From contig JBKHHU010000011.1 of NCBI GenBank assembly GCA_046539045.1, forward strand, positions 1 to 36,941: a stretch of DNA of 36,941 nt, given 5' to 3'. Shown here piece after piece: positions 16,554 through 22,717 of the stretch. Positions within the stretch are counted from its first letter, which is position 1. The number at the start of each line of letters is the position of its first letter. The notes under the pieces are model-generated. The model was not told where the DNA came from, did not search any database, and saw nothing but the letters and a program-made list of their open reading frames with translations. The position numbers were made by a program, and so were the translations under genes. This DNA is from JBKHHU01 sp046539045. GTDB taxonomy: Bacteria > Planctomycetota > Phycisphaerae > SM23-33.

Positions 16554-18854
16554 TTATCTCACTCCGAACTTGATGGGGCCGATGCTGGCGACCGGCTTGC
16601 GAATCGGCATTTCGTAGGCGATTGGGTAGCCGGTTGCGTCATTCTGATGGTCGAATCCGCCCTCTTTGTCGGGCTCGCCGTTCCTATCATACGCCTGCTG
16701 CTCCAGGCAGGACGCCACGTCTGGGCATGCCCTGTCATTGACCCACAGTTCGCCCCGCTCAAGTGCGCCGTTCACCGCCATGATCCTGTCTTTGACCGGC
16801 GGGTTCTTCGACGGCGCCCGGACACGGAACCCGGCCTGGGTCAGCAGCGCAATGTCCGACGTTGATGCGTTCACCGTCTTGCGACTTGCCCCGGACGCAT
16901 CCGGGTAAACCGTGATCTCGTGCCCGCTGTACCTCTCGGACAGGGTGTCGATCAGGGCGGGCGTGTCATATATCCCGGTCAGTTGGTCGACCGCATGCCA
17001 GCCATTGGGCCGGCGAACGTAGACCGTGGAGGCCATCGCCCCAACGTTGAAGTCCTGCCCCACGAACAGAGGCTCGCCCGGCTTGATCCGCTCCATGCTC
17101 CGGCATCGGTCGCGGTCATAGGCGTTGTACACCGTGCCGGTCGTCAGGTTGACGAATCGCCCCTCGATGTAGGCGTCGATCAGCTCGTCAGGGTAGCTCT
17201 CCCGAAGGCTCTCGATGTAGTCACCCGGCAAATACGGATTGCTGTAGGTCGCTGCCTGGACCATGGCGTAGCTGGGGCCGCGGTTGGCCACCCAGCGGTC
17301 ATGGCAAAACTTGAACCCCTCGGGCGTTGTGTAGGCCGATGCCTGGTTGAACGGATTATCCAGGCTCTTGGGGCGCTGCCGGTTCCGGGCGATGATCTGA
17401 TTCCACACCCGGCGAGCGTGTTCGGTCTTGAGCGTGTCCAGCTCGTCGGCGTGTGCGGTGTAGGTCTCGTACCCGACGATTCGCTCCGGGTTATCCATCG
17501 TGCGGAGAATGAAGTCGCCGAACCCCGGAGATGAGGTGTAGACGACATTCTCGGCCTTGTTGTGTCGGTGGACGATGCCGTGGTCGGCCAGCTTCGCCTG
17601 GATGCGCGGCGCGGTGATCAGTCGGACGAGATCGAAGGTCGGAGCGTAGAGGCCCGCCACGATGTCGCTGCCCTGGCTGGCGTCGATCAATGCCGCCTGA
17701 GCCATGGTCTCCGACTTGCCGCTGTTGTGATGAATCGCTCCGTCTTCAGTGACGTAATTGTTATTGCCCGCCACATGAATATCCCAGTACGTCTCTTGCT
17801 CCTCTAGTTGTTCCAGTTGTATAATAACGGAATCGCAACAGGAGCAATCATATGCCAGGCAAGAACAAGGTTTTTGAAGATCAGTTGGTCTCTCTGTCTG
17901 ATGGAAAGCGCTCGTATGAGGAGCTTGCATCGCTGACAGGGAAGAGTCGATCCCATGTTGCTGACACGGTGCGCCGCCTTGGCCTGCCACGCCCCAGCAG
18001 AGGTAGTGGGAAGCCTCGTCAGCCCAAGCCAGAGAACCAAAAACGGATTCAGCAAATCGTTGACCTATCCGATGGAGCGCGCTCATCAGCAGAGATAGCC
18101 GAAATAGTTGGATGCCGCGAGAAGTACGTCCAGGACATTGCCCGAAAGCGACACCTTCCTCGCCTTCCTCGTGGCGCGCAGCGCGGCGCCGCGAACCATG
18201 GATATATTGGCGGCCGCCGAATTGATCTTGACGGCTATGTGCTGATTGCAGCTCCTGATGGTCACCCGGCTGCTCGTCGCTCTGGCTGCATTTATGAGCA
18301 TCGCCTTGTTGCTGAGCAGCAGCTAGGCAGGCACTTACAAGCTGGCGAAGTGGTCGATCATATTGACGGCTTAACCATCCACAACCATCCAGATAACCTG
18401 CGAGTGTTTGCCAGTAACGCTGATCATCTGAGGGCGACCATATCCGGCTCAGTCCCGAAGTGGTCGCTACTCGCGCGGGAGAAGATGTCCGCAACCTATC
18501 CCCAACGCGAAGCGATGCCACGGATTGATAGCTACCGTTCGGCAAAAGAACGCGGTGATGTGCGCTTGCGACAAATTCTCCTCGCGTGGTTACAACTCGG
18601 AGAAGGTTCGCCCTTCCTTTTGGGTACGCACCACTGGTTGGAGCAAGCTGGTATTCGCGATCTTTCTCGCTCCAGCTTAGAACTTCATCTCCTGGAGATA
18701 GATCGGCGATACAGACTGGCCCCTGCGCTGTCATCACCCGCGTAGTCCCACGCAGACAGCCAAAGCCAGCGCAGAAAAGTCGATACTTCGCCTTGAGCGT
18801 CAGGAACTCAGCCTGCGGCCTCGTCGCCTTGATCTGTAGCGTCCGTCCCGACAA
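16554..18854 (-). CDS. Terminase large subunit with an in-frame intein in the P-loop
   Basis: A 766-codon ORF whose spliced product would be 421 residues, a normal TerL size. The start is TTG 18854-18852 with GGAG seven bases upstream, inside the TerS gene. Extein residues 29-32 (A-G-F-G) join residues 378-381 (S-G-K-S) after splicing to give a Walker A motif, AGFGSGKS. The acidic Walker B region is near A-H-A-D-E-L-D. The nuclease half has conserved aspartates in G-Q-D-F-N-V-G, Y-P-D-A-S-G and H-Q-N-D-A-T-G. Intein residues occupy 33-377. Unspliced protein cannot form the P-loop, so ATPase activity depends on splicing. Product role: DNA translocation and headful or site-specific cutting. Confidence 0.93.
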   Translation of the reverse strand: MSGRTLQIKATRPQAEFLTLKAKYRLFCAGFGCLRGTTRVMTAQGPVCIADLSPGDEVLSWSEKDREYQLAPTSGAYPKGRANLLRVVTTRGEFVASAHHRVLLPNGSYQSVASLRVGDRLRTSSPARVATTSGLSRIWSPSDDQRYWQTLAGYLDGCGWLSRQYDRPLRQLVSACLAAAQQQGDAHKCSQSDEQPGDHQELQSAHSRQDQFGGRQYIHGSRRRAARHEEGEEGVAFGQCPGRTSRGIQLFRLSLLMSALHRIGQRFAESVFGSLAWADEASHYLCWGVAGQGGAPCQQHGIDSSLSAMQAPHTSAFHQTERPTDLQKPCSCLAYDCSCCDSVIIQLEQLEEQETYWDIHVAGNNNYVTEDGAIHHNSGKSETMAQAALIDASQGSDIVAGLYAPTFDLVRLITAPRIQAKLADHGIVHRHNKAENVVYTSSPGFGDFILRTMDNPERIVGYETYTAHADELDTLKTEHARRVWNQIIARNRQRPKSLDNPFNQASAYTTPEGFKFCHDRWVANRGPSYAMVQAATYSNPYLPGDYIESLRESYPDELIDAYIEGRFVNLTTGTVYNAYDRDRCRSMERIKPGEPLFVGQDFNVGAMASTVYVRRPNGWHAVDQLTGIYDTPALIDTLSERYSGHEITVYPDASGASRKTVNASTSDIALLTQAGFRVRAPSKNPPVKDRIMAVNGALERGELWVNDRACPDVASCLEQQAYDRNGEPDKEGGFDHQNDATGYPIAYEMPIRKPVASIGPIKFGVR
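17796..17825 (+). promoter_or_regulatory. Promoter of the antisense HNH gene
   Basis: A -35 of TTGCTC (17796-17801), an 18-base spacer, and a consensus -10 TATAAT (17820-17825), with the start expected near 17832, 20 bases before the HNH ATG. On the other strand the same DNA encodes intein residues just before block F. Confidence 0.75.
17852..18745 (+). CDS. HTH-HTH-HNH homing endonuclease, antisense within the TerL intein
   Basis: A 297-residue protein. Residues about 18-46 and 76-103 are two similar helix-turn-helix units (E-E-L-A-S-L-T-G-K-S-R-S-H-V and A-E-I-A-E-I-V-G-C-R-E-K-Y-V). Residues 149-192 are an HNH core with E-H-R, V-V-D-H-I-D-G, H-N-H-P-D-N-L and a following His. Residues 225-285 form another compact helical part (R-Q-I-L-L-A-W-L-Q-L-G) lying opposite the intein N-terminal splicing blocks. 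AGGAG lies seven bases before ATG 17852. DNA is AT-richer than neighbouring structural genes. It probably cuts intein-free TerL genes at the P-loop site and so spreads the intein. The target is inferred; the HNH family is clear. Confidence 0.9.
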   Translation: MPGKNKVFEDQLVSLSDGKRSYEELASLTGKSRSHVADTVRRLGLPRPSRGSGKPRQPKPENQKRIQQIVDLSDGARSSAEIAEIVGCREKYVQDIARKRHLPRLPRGAQRGAANHGYIGGRRIDLDGYVLIAAPDGHPAARRSGCIYEHRLVAEQQLGRHLQAGEVVDHIDGLTIHNHPDNLRVFASNADHLRATISGSVPKWSLLAREKMSATYPQREAMPRIDSYRSAKERGDVRLRQILLAWLQLGEGSPFLLGTHHWLEQAGIRDLSRSSLELHLLEIDRRYRLAPALSSPA

Positions 18855-19365
18855 TGCTGATCTCCACCTTTTCGACGCGCTGCGTGTCGTCTTCGCCTTC
18901 GCCCGGATCGTCGAGATTGTAAGCCTGGCGCTCTCCCTTGATCACCTTGAGTTGCGCATCCACGCCGGCATTCAGCGAGCGGCTGAATTTGTCGTGGTTC
19001 TCTTCGGTCACGTCCATCTCGGCAAGAGCGGCACACAGCTTGTCGGAAATGCCACGCCACTGGGCTAGGCCGGCACGGTGCCGAAGCACAACAGCGGCGG
19101 CCTCGCTTGACGCCTGCTCGACAATCTCTTCATCGGTTCGCGCTTGTTCGTGCGAACCATCACCGCGAACCTCTCTGCGAACGAGCTTGTCTCGAGCAGC
19201 CTTCTGCACCTTCTCCGTCAGATCACGCTGCCAGCCGTGCTTCGTTGCTCGCTTGCGGATAGCCGTATCAGAAACGCCATGCTGATCGGCGATATTGCGG
19301 ATGGACAGGGAGCCCGCCCGGTAGGCGCGTTCAATGGCCTCCCAGTCGGGTTTATTCTGTGCCAT
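18808..19365 (-). CDS. Terminase small subunit
   Basis: A 185-residue protein. An N-terminal helix-turn-helix (A-I-E-R-A-Y-R-A-G-S-L-S-I-R-N-I-A-D-Q-H-G-V-S, residues about 9-31) and K-H-G-W-Q-R-D-L-T-E are the standard start of small terminases that bind the packaging site. The middle is helical for oligomerisation, and the C-terminus is acidic (G-E-G-E-D-D-T). Its 3' end overlaps the TerL start by 47 bp. No strong ribosome binding site is seen. About 80 bp without a gene separates it from the XhlA-like gene upstream; nothing specific was found there. Confidence 0.88.
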   Translation of the reverse strand: MAQNKPDWEAIERAYRAGSLSIRNIADQHGVSDTAIRKRATKHGWQRDLTEKVQKAARDKLVRREVRGDGSHEQARTDEEIVEQASSEAAAVVLRHRAGLAQWRGISDKLCAALAEMDVTEENHDKFSRSLNAGVDAQLKVIKGERQAYNLDDPGEGEDDTQRVEKVEISIVGTDATDQGDEAAG

Positions 19366-19447
19366 GTAGCGTATCTCTAGTCGTCTGCCTCAAAAACAGC
19401 GAGGTCATTGTCGCTAATCCGCCCCGGCCATTGCCACACCTGCGGCA

Positions 19448-19690
19448 TCACATCAGCGCCTTGATCGCCGCCAACACTCCGAACTCGTTGGCGATGGCGA
19501 CAGACACAGCGCCAACGATTGCCCAGAAGATCGCGCTCAGCCTCTTGTTGATCGACTCGAGCATGGCCTGCTGGACCTTGTTGTCCTGGTGCAGCTCGTT
19601 GAGCTGTTTCTGGTGGTAGTCGGTCTTCCATTCCAGACGCAGCACGCGCGGCACGATGTGCTCGAAGCTGTGTTCCGTTTCCTCATTCAT
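19448..19690 (-). CDS. XhlA-like coiled-coil membrane protein of the lysis cassette
   Basis: An 80-residue protein. Residues 1-50 are hydrophilic and helical, with heptad-like spacing (Q-K-Q-L-N-E-L-H-Q-D-N-K-V-Q-Q). Residues about 52-76 are a single membrane segment (I-F-W-A-I-V-G-A-V-S-V-A-I-A). The plan resembles haemolysin XhlA-type or holin-accessory proteins. Its ATG shares bases with the Rz stop. Involvement in lysis timing is inferred from position between spanins and terminase. Confidence 0.72.
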   Translation of the reverse strand: MNEETEHSFEHIVPRVLRLEWKTDYHQKQLNELHQDNKVQQAMLESINKRLSAIFWAIVGAVSVAIANEFGVLAAIKALM

Positions 19691-19916
19691 CAGTCACTGC
19701 CTTGACGGTCGCCTTGTGCCTTTCCTGGCAGTCCCGGTACATGCCGGCCGCCGTTATGATCCAGCGAGCCGTCGCCCGCTGAGTTGGTGATTCGATAGTC
19801 GGTAGGTTCGGGCACGGCTGCGCCAGGTTTGCCGGCAGGCTCGGCCCCGGTGATGGCGTCGTTGAGCACGCGGAAAGCATCAGGGCTCCAATCGCAGCGG
19901 CTGTCACCTTCCACAT
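19683..19916 (-). CDS. Rz1-like outer-membrane spanin lipoprotein, nested in Rz
   Basis: A 77-residue lipoprotein in another frame inside the Rz gene. The signal sequence M-W-K-V-T-A-A-A-I-G-A-L-M-L ends in the lipobox L-S-A-C, followed by a Pro/Ser-rich stretch (S-T-T-P-S-P-G-P-S-L-P) typical of o-spanins. The mature protein should sit in the outer membrane and join the Rz periplasmic part to fuse the membranes at the end of lysis. It outruns the Rz stop by 7 bp. The nested layout is a known feature of Rz/Rz1 pairs. Confidence 0.88.
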   Translation of the reverse strand: MWKVTAAAIGALMLSACSTTPSPGPSLPANLAQPCPNLPTIESPTQRATARWIITAAGMYRDCQERHKATVKAVTDE

Positions 19917-20160
19917 ACTTGACCACCTCGCGGACCCGATCTCGGTACTCGACTTGCCTCTCTGCCCGGCCTTCCTCGTACACCGCCGCATTCTCGTCGG
20001 CGATGCGTTGCTGCTGTTCGATCGCCCGGGCCACTCGGTCGGTGCATTGCTGCTCGCCTATGCCGATATAATGCGCCCGGATTGCCCACCAGCCACCAAC
20101 CGCGGCGAACAGGGACAAAACGAGAACCACGGCCTTCCACTGTCGGAGCAGCGCGATCAC
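19690..20160 (-). CDS. Rz-like inner-membrane spanin
   Basis: A 156-residue protein. An N-terminal membrane anchor (residues about 9-28, A-V-V-L-V-L-S-L-F-A-A-V-G-G-W-W) is followed by a periplasmic helical region (V-A-R-A-I-E-Q-Q-Q-R-I-A-D-E-N-A) with coiled-coil spacing, as in i-spanins. The last third is Pro/Gly-rich and is the region shared out of frame with Rz1. Its start overlaps the holin stop. The protein spans the periplasm with Rz1. Confidence 0.87.
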   Translation of the reverse strand: MIALLRQWKAVVLVLSLFAAVGGWWAIRAHYIGIGEQQCTDRVARAIEQQQRIADENAAVYEEGRAERQVEYRDRVREVVKYVEGDSRCDWSPDAFRVLNDAITGAEPAGKPGAAVPEPTDYRITNSAGDGSLDHNGGRHVPGLPGKAQGDRQGSD

Positions 20161-20384
20161 TGACTGACCCCGATCTTGATGTCGTCGTAGGTGGACGCGC
20201 CGGTGTAGACCGCGACGATTGCCCCGAGCGACAGGTAAAGCGGCCAGGCCAGCGGGCCAAGTGCGCTGCCGTCAGCCACAAGGGCCAGCAGCGGAAACGC
20301 GATCATCCCGGCGAGCGCGGCATAGGCCATGCGCCGGCGGTGCTTCCATCGGTCGGCTGGCTTCGGGTGCGGCTCGACGGTCAT
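20157..20384 (-). CDS. Holin, probable two-segment type
   Basis: A 75-residue protein with a basic, hydrophilic start (K-P-A-D-R-W-K-H-R-R-R) and two membrane segments (about residues 19-39 and 45-64) separated by a short loop; the tail is D-D-I-K-I-G-V-S-Q. Size, topology and place between endolysin and spanins fit a holin that forms the membrane hole for endolysin release. The start at ATG 20384-20382 overlaps the endolysin stop (ATGA). Confidence 0.8.
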   Translation of the reverse strand: MTVEPHPKPADRWKHRRRMAYAALAGMIAFPLLALVADGSALGPLAWPLYLSLGAIVAVYTGASTYDDIKIGVSQ

Positions 20385-20839
20385 GCGATCCCCCGCAGTG
20401 CGTGGCGGTAGCTCTTGCCCCAGCGGTTGCGATGCGGCTTGCCCGGGCGCCATGCCTCGATGTACTGATCCCACGCCGCATCTTCGTCACCAATGACCGG
20501 CAGCGGGCCGGGCAGCGTCCAGAGCAGCAGGCGGGCAAAGCAAACGGCGAGCAGGTCGTTGTCGGCGATGGCTGCGTAGACATCATCCGCCTCGGGCCGG
20601 TAGCCGAGCTCACCGCAGATCCGGGCCGCAATGTCTCGGGTCGAGTGATGCCGCAGCACACCGGCAACACCACCGCCCTGCTCAAACTGCCACCAGCCTC
20701 GGGCCGGGCCGTTAACCTGCCGGCGGTGCTTCCAGCCGCTCTCCTGGTGACCGATCGCTAGCAGCATCGTCACTGCCTCGTCGGACAGCATCGCCTCCGG
20801 CAGGTGGCGGACAATGGCGAACTCGATCAGATCACGCAT
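20381..20839 (-). CDS. Putative endolysin, lysozyme / transglycosylase-like
   Basis: A 152-residue protein. The segment A-I-G-H-Q-E-S-G-W, with a likely catalytic Glu at about residue 33, followed by G-P-A-R-G-W-W-Q-F-E, resembles the active-site region of lysozyme-like and SLT-type muramidases (E-S-x-x, then G-x-x-Q-F). No signal sequence is seen, so release through the holin is expected. The ATG directly follows the T-run of an intrinsic terminator, so its ribosome binding site would be partly within the hairpin. ATG 20791 is an alternative start but lies close to GGAGG. Confidence 0.72.
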   Translation of the reverse strand: MRDLIEFAIVRHLPEAMLSDEAVTMLLAIGHQESGWKHRRQVNGPARGWWQFEQGGGVAGVLRHHSTRDIAARICGELGYRPEADDVYAAIADNDLLAVCFARLLLWTLPGPLPVIGDEDAAWDQYIEAWRPGKPHRNRWGKSYRHALRGIA

Positions 20840-20861
20840 AAAAAAGCCCGCCTCGGCGGGC
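20840..20861 (-). terminator. Intrinsic terminator between Q-like gene and lysis genes
   Basis: Minus-strand stem GCCCGC / GCGGGC, loop CGAG, then TTTTTT, with the last T directly followed by the endolysin ATG. A terminator between a late regulator gene and the lysis genes is the layout of lambda tR', which Q lets polymerase pass. Confidence 0.88.
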
Positions 20862-20955
20862 GGGTCTAAGGGCTCAGGAGTTGGCTGTCAGCTTTCGCGT
20901 ATTCTAGTGAAATCGTACACTCAAACGGCTAATTGGAAAGGCAGAATCCTGCCGG
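20862..20955 (-). promoter_or_regulatory. Leader between Q-like gene and terminator; candidate late promoter region
   Basis: A gap of about 95 bp, more AT-rich than its flanks. A -10-like TAGAAT lies at 20906-20901 and a TTGAGT at 20924-20919 on the minus strand, but the spacing between them is too short for one promoter. Position corresponds to lambda pR' and qut. No firm promoter can be named. Confidence 0.4.
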
Positions 20956-21294
20956 TCATAGATAAACCTGCACCAGCCGCTCGGCTGCCTGCAGATCACC
21001 ATGCGTGACGCCCAGCATCCGGGCATTGCGTTCCCACTTCCCCCGCATCACATACCGGGCGCGGATCGCCAACATCCGCGGCGAGCTCAACCGCTCGACG
21101 GCCTCGTTGACTGCCCTGAAATCGTCCGGGGCATCCGGGTCGAACTCGGTCGCCGTACCCCGGGCGTAAATCCCGACCCGGCCGATCTCTATCGCCACCG
21201 CGCTGATGGATTTGGTCGCTCCCCGGTTTCCTTCCCGCGCCGCCTGATACCGTCCCCAGGCCTGCAGCAGGCGCTTGGTCTGTCTTAGGTGCAT
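20956..21294 (-). CDS. Q-like late transcription regulator (probable antiterminator)
   Basis: A 112-residue protein. The start L-L-Q-A-W-G-R-Y-Q-A resembles the opening of Q / DUF1133-like antiterminators. The C-terminal half (A-I-R-A-R-Y-V-M-R-G-K-W, then M-L-G-V-T-H-G-D-L-Q-A-A-E-R-L) has a helix-turn-helix pattern like region 4 of sigma factors, as seen in Q-type and ArpU-type late regulators. It is the last gene before the terminator and the lysis operon. The function is chosen mainly on position. The start at ATG 21294 overlaps the preceding XRE gene by 10 bp. Confidence 0.68.
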   Translation of the reverse strand: MHLRQTKRLLQAWGRYQAAREGNRGATKSISAVAIEIGRVGIYARGTATEFDPDAPDDFRAVNEAVERLSSPRMLAIRARYVMRGKWERNARMLGVTHGDLQAAERLVQVYL

Positions 21295-21485
21295 CGGTCC
21301 ACCACCTCCAGTCTCTTGCCCATCGCCCCGACGATCACCTCGAACGCGAACACGTCCGGCGTCGTCCGGCCGCTCTCGTAGTCCCGGATCGACCGTTCCG
21401 AGTAGCCGGTGACGGCCGCAAGCTGCCCCTGGGTCCAGCCGATCGCCTCTCGGTTCCTGCGGATCTCGTCGCCGTAGCGAATCAT
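21285..21485 (-). CDS. Small XRE-family regulator
   Basis: A 66-residue, one-domain protein with a clear helix-turn-helix (N-R-E-A-I-G-W-T-Q-G-Q-L-A-A-V-T-G-Y-S-E-R-S-I-R-D-Y-E-S-G-R, about residues 11-40). It starts at an ATGA overlap with the Ref-like gene stop. Its place just before the Q-like gene suggests control of late expression or of its own operon; the target is unknown. Confidence 0.82.
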   Translation of the reverse strand: MIRYGDEIRRNREAIGWTQGQLAAVTGYSERSIRDYESGRTTPDVFAFEVIVGAMGKRLEVVDRCT

Positions 21486-21775
21486 GCGATGCCCTCCTGC
21501 AAAGCGCCGTGGTGAAACGCGGCCTCAAGCGTCCGAATCAGCCACACCGTTTGCGAGTCCAGCGGCATCTGCCCGTCGTGCAGTCGGCGGTGGCATTCGG
21601 TGCACAGCGGCACAGCTAATTGATCTCCGGCCTTGCCGCCCATGCTTCCGCCGGCCAGGCCGATGACGTGATGGGCCTCGCTTGGTGGCGGTCGCCGGCA
21701 GTGGACGCAGGGCCGGTCGCGGACCCAGTCGAGGTATCGCTTCGAGCGATACGGCTTGATCTTGTCAATCATCAT
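21482..21775 (-). CDS. Ref-like / DUF968-type HNH-fold nuclease
   Basis: A 97-residue protein. C-V-H-C near residue 23, S-E-A-H-H-V-I-G and P-L-C-T-E-C-H-R-R-L-H make a zinc-ribbon plus HNH-like arrangement. This matches short Ref (RecA-dependent nuclease) and DUF968 proteins found next to NinB in lambdoid phages. It should act in recombination or DNA processing. ATG 21775 overlaps the NinB stop as ATGA; a second ATG follows directly. Confidence 0.8.
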   Translation of the reverse strand: MMIDKIKPYRSKRYLDWVRDRPCVHCRRPPPSEAHHVIGLAGGSMGGKAGDQLAVPLCTECHRRLHDGQMPLDSQTVWLIRTLEAAFHHGALQEGIA

Positions 21776-22227
21776 CGGCTTGCCCTCACGTCCATGGCTT
21801 CGTCGTAAATCCCAGCCGGGTGAGTCAGCATCAGGCCCAGCTCGCTCCCGCAGTAGAGGTCGACCTGGGTCAGGAACTCGGCGAACTCCTTGACCCCCAA
21901 CTTGGACGTCTTGCGCGTCATCGCCACGATCTGGCCGTTGACCTCGTGCTCGGTCTGCCCGAGGAACAGGCGCTTGAAGTATTCCTTCCACACGTCCGGC
22001 GCTTTCCAGTCGCCGTAGTGCTCGGCGAACTCCTGGGACACCTCGCGCATCCACATATGCAGGAGCCGGTTCTGTGCGAGGCTCCGGCCCCGCTTGTACG
22101 GCTCGATGCGCACCTCGATCGCCGGGTCTGCGGTGACGTTCTCCAGATACCGGATAGCCGCCTGGCGGAAACGCTCGTCCCGGACGCCGCGAGCCGAGTC
22201 GTCCTGAATCACGAACCGCTTTTGCAT
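21772..22227 (-). CDS. ninB: NinB recombination protein
   Basis: A 151-residue protein, usual for NinB. The motif K-R-G-R-S-L-A-Q-N-R-L-L-H-M-W-M is characteristic, followed by G-D-W-K-A-P-D-V-W-K-E-Y-F-K and a C-terminal T-S-K-L-G-V-K-E-F-A-E-F-L-T. NinB (Orf of lambda) is a recombination mediator that binds single-stranded DNA and helps load recombinases. It sits beside a Ref-like nuclease on this arm, while RecT, exonuclease and SSB are on the other arm. Confidence 0.92.
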   Translation of the reverse strand: MQKRFVIQDDSARGVRDERFRQAAIRYLENVTADPAIEVRIEPYKRGRSLAQNRLLHMWMREVSQEFAEHYGDWKAPDVWKEYFKRLFLGQTEHEVNGQIVAMTRKTSKLGVKEFAEFLTQVDLYCGSELGLMLTHPAGIYDEAMDVRASR

Positions 22228-22409
22228 CGCCGCCTCTCCTCGAAGATCTCAATCACCATCCGCTCCACGTGCGGCCGGTCATGCAGTGGCACCGACCGCA
22301 TCCGATCCCGGCGCTCATCCCGCGTCCGGCCTCGAGCCACGCGCTCAGCATCCCGCCGGCGGCGGTTGTCGATTGCGTTGGGATGGCCGGCGTGCCAAGC
22401 GTCGGTCAT
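22209..22409 (-). CDS. Small Arg-rich protein of unknown function
   Basis: A 66-residue protein starting at ATG 22409-22407 (ATGA overlap with the upstream membrane protein gene). It is very rich in Arg (R-R-R-R-D-A-E-R-V-A-R-G-R) and overlaps the NinB start by 19 bp. A nucleic-acid-binding role is possible from charge alone. Not recognised. Confidence 0.6.
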   Translation of the reverse strand: MTDAWHAGHPNAIDNRRRRDAERVARGRTRDERRDRMRSVPLHDRPHVERMVIEIFEERRRCKSGS

Positions 22410-22717
22410 GCATCGCTCCACTCACCGCCTAACTTCCCATCTAGCCGCTGGCGATCTCGTTCTCGCTGTCGACGCTCAGCGCGCAAGACAAATGGGAGGA
22501 CAAGCTGAGAAACCATCAGCAACGGGGCCAACGCGACGACGACAGCGATTCCCAACGCCGTTGCCTTGGCAGGGCCGCCCTTCCGCCACAAGAGCAGATA
22601 GGCTTGGAAGTGGATTAGCTGGATAACGGCGAACAGCGACCACCACAAGAACACCTGCCAGACCACGGCGGCCGACGGGTACGGAACGGAAACGGTGAAG
22701 GTTGCCCACTCGATCAT
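22406..22717 (-). CDS. Two-segment membrane protein of unknown function
   Basis: A 103-residue protein with two hydrophobic segments, about residues 17-45 (with several Trp) and 54-79, and a basic cytoplasmic tail (R-A-E-R-R-Q-R-E-R-D-R-Q-R). It lies among early accessory genes and not in the lysis cassette, so a holin role is less likely. Superinfection exclusion is possible but not shown. The start overlaps the upstream stop. Confidence 0.68.
   Translation of the reverse strand: MIEWATFTVSVPYPSAAVVWQVFLWWSLFAVIQLIHFQAYLLLWRKGGPAKATALGIAVVVALAPLLMVSQLVLPFVLRAERRQRERDRQRLDGKLGGEWSDA

Larger units (their letters stand above)
17724..18758 (-). mobile_element. Intein in TerL Walker A, with an antisense HNH gene inside
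   Basis: 345 residues. The N-terminal splicing residue is Cys1. Block A reads C-L-R-G-T-T-R-V-M, followed by I-A-D-L-S-P-G-D-E-V-L-S-W. Block B is G-E-F-V-A-S-A-H-H-R-V (residues 60-70). Blocks F and G are Y-W-D-I-H-V-A-G-N-N-N-Y-V ending G-A-I-H-H-N (residues 324-345), and the +1 extein residue is Ser. All splicing residues are present. Residues about 140-310 are Gln/Ser/Cys/His-rich without domain character, as expected for the reverse reading of another gene. No LAGLIDADG or sense-strand HNH domain is seen; the nuclease is on the opposite strand at 17852-18745. Confidence 0.92.

Noticed and set aside
15552..16865. Long plus-strand open frame of 437 codons
   Set aside because: It lies opposite portal and TerL in GC-rich DNA, has no ribosome binding site, and its residues (Arg/Val/Leu/His-rich) lack protein pattern. 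It is a by-product of portal codon use.
18375..18404. LAGLIDADG-like string L-A-G-Y-L-D-G-C in the intein
   Set aside because: It is the reverse reading of the HNH core, has no second motif and no nuclease domain around it.
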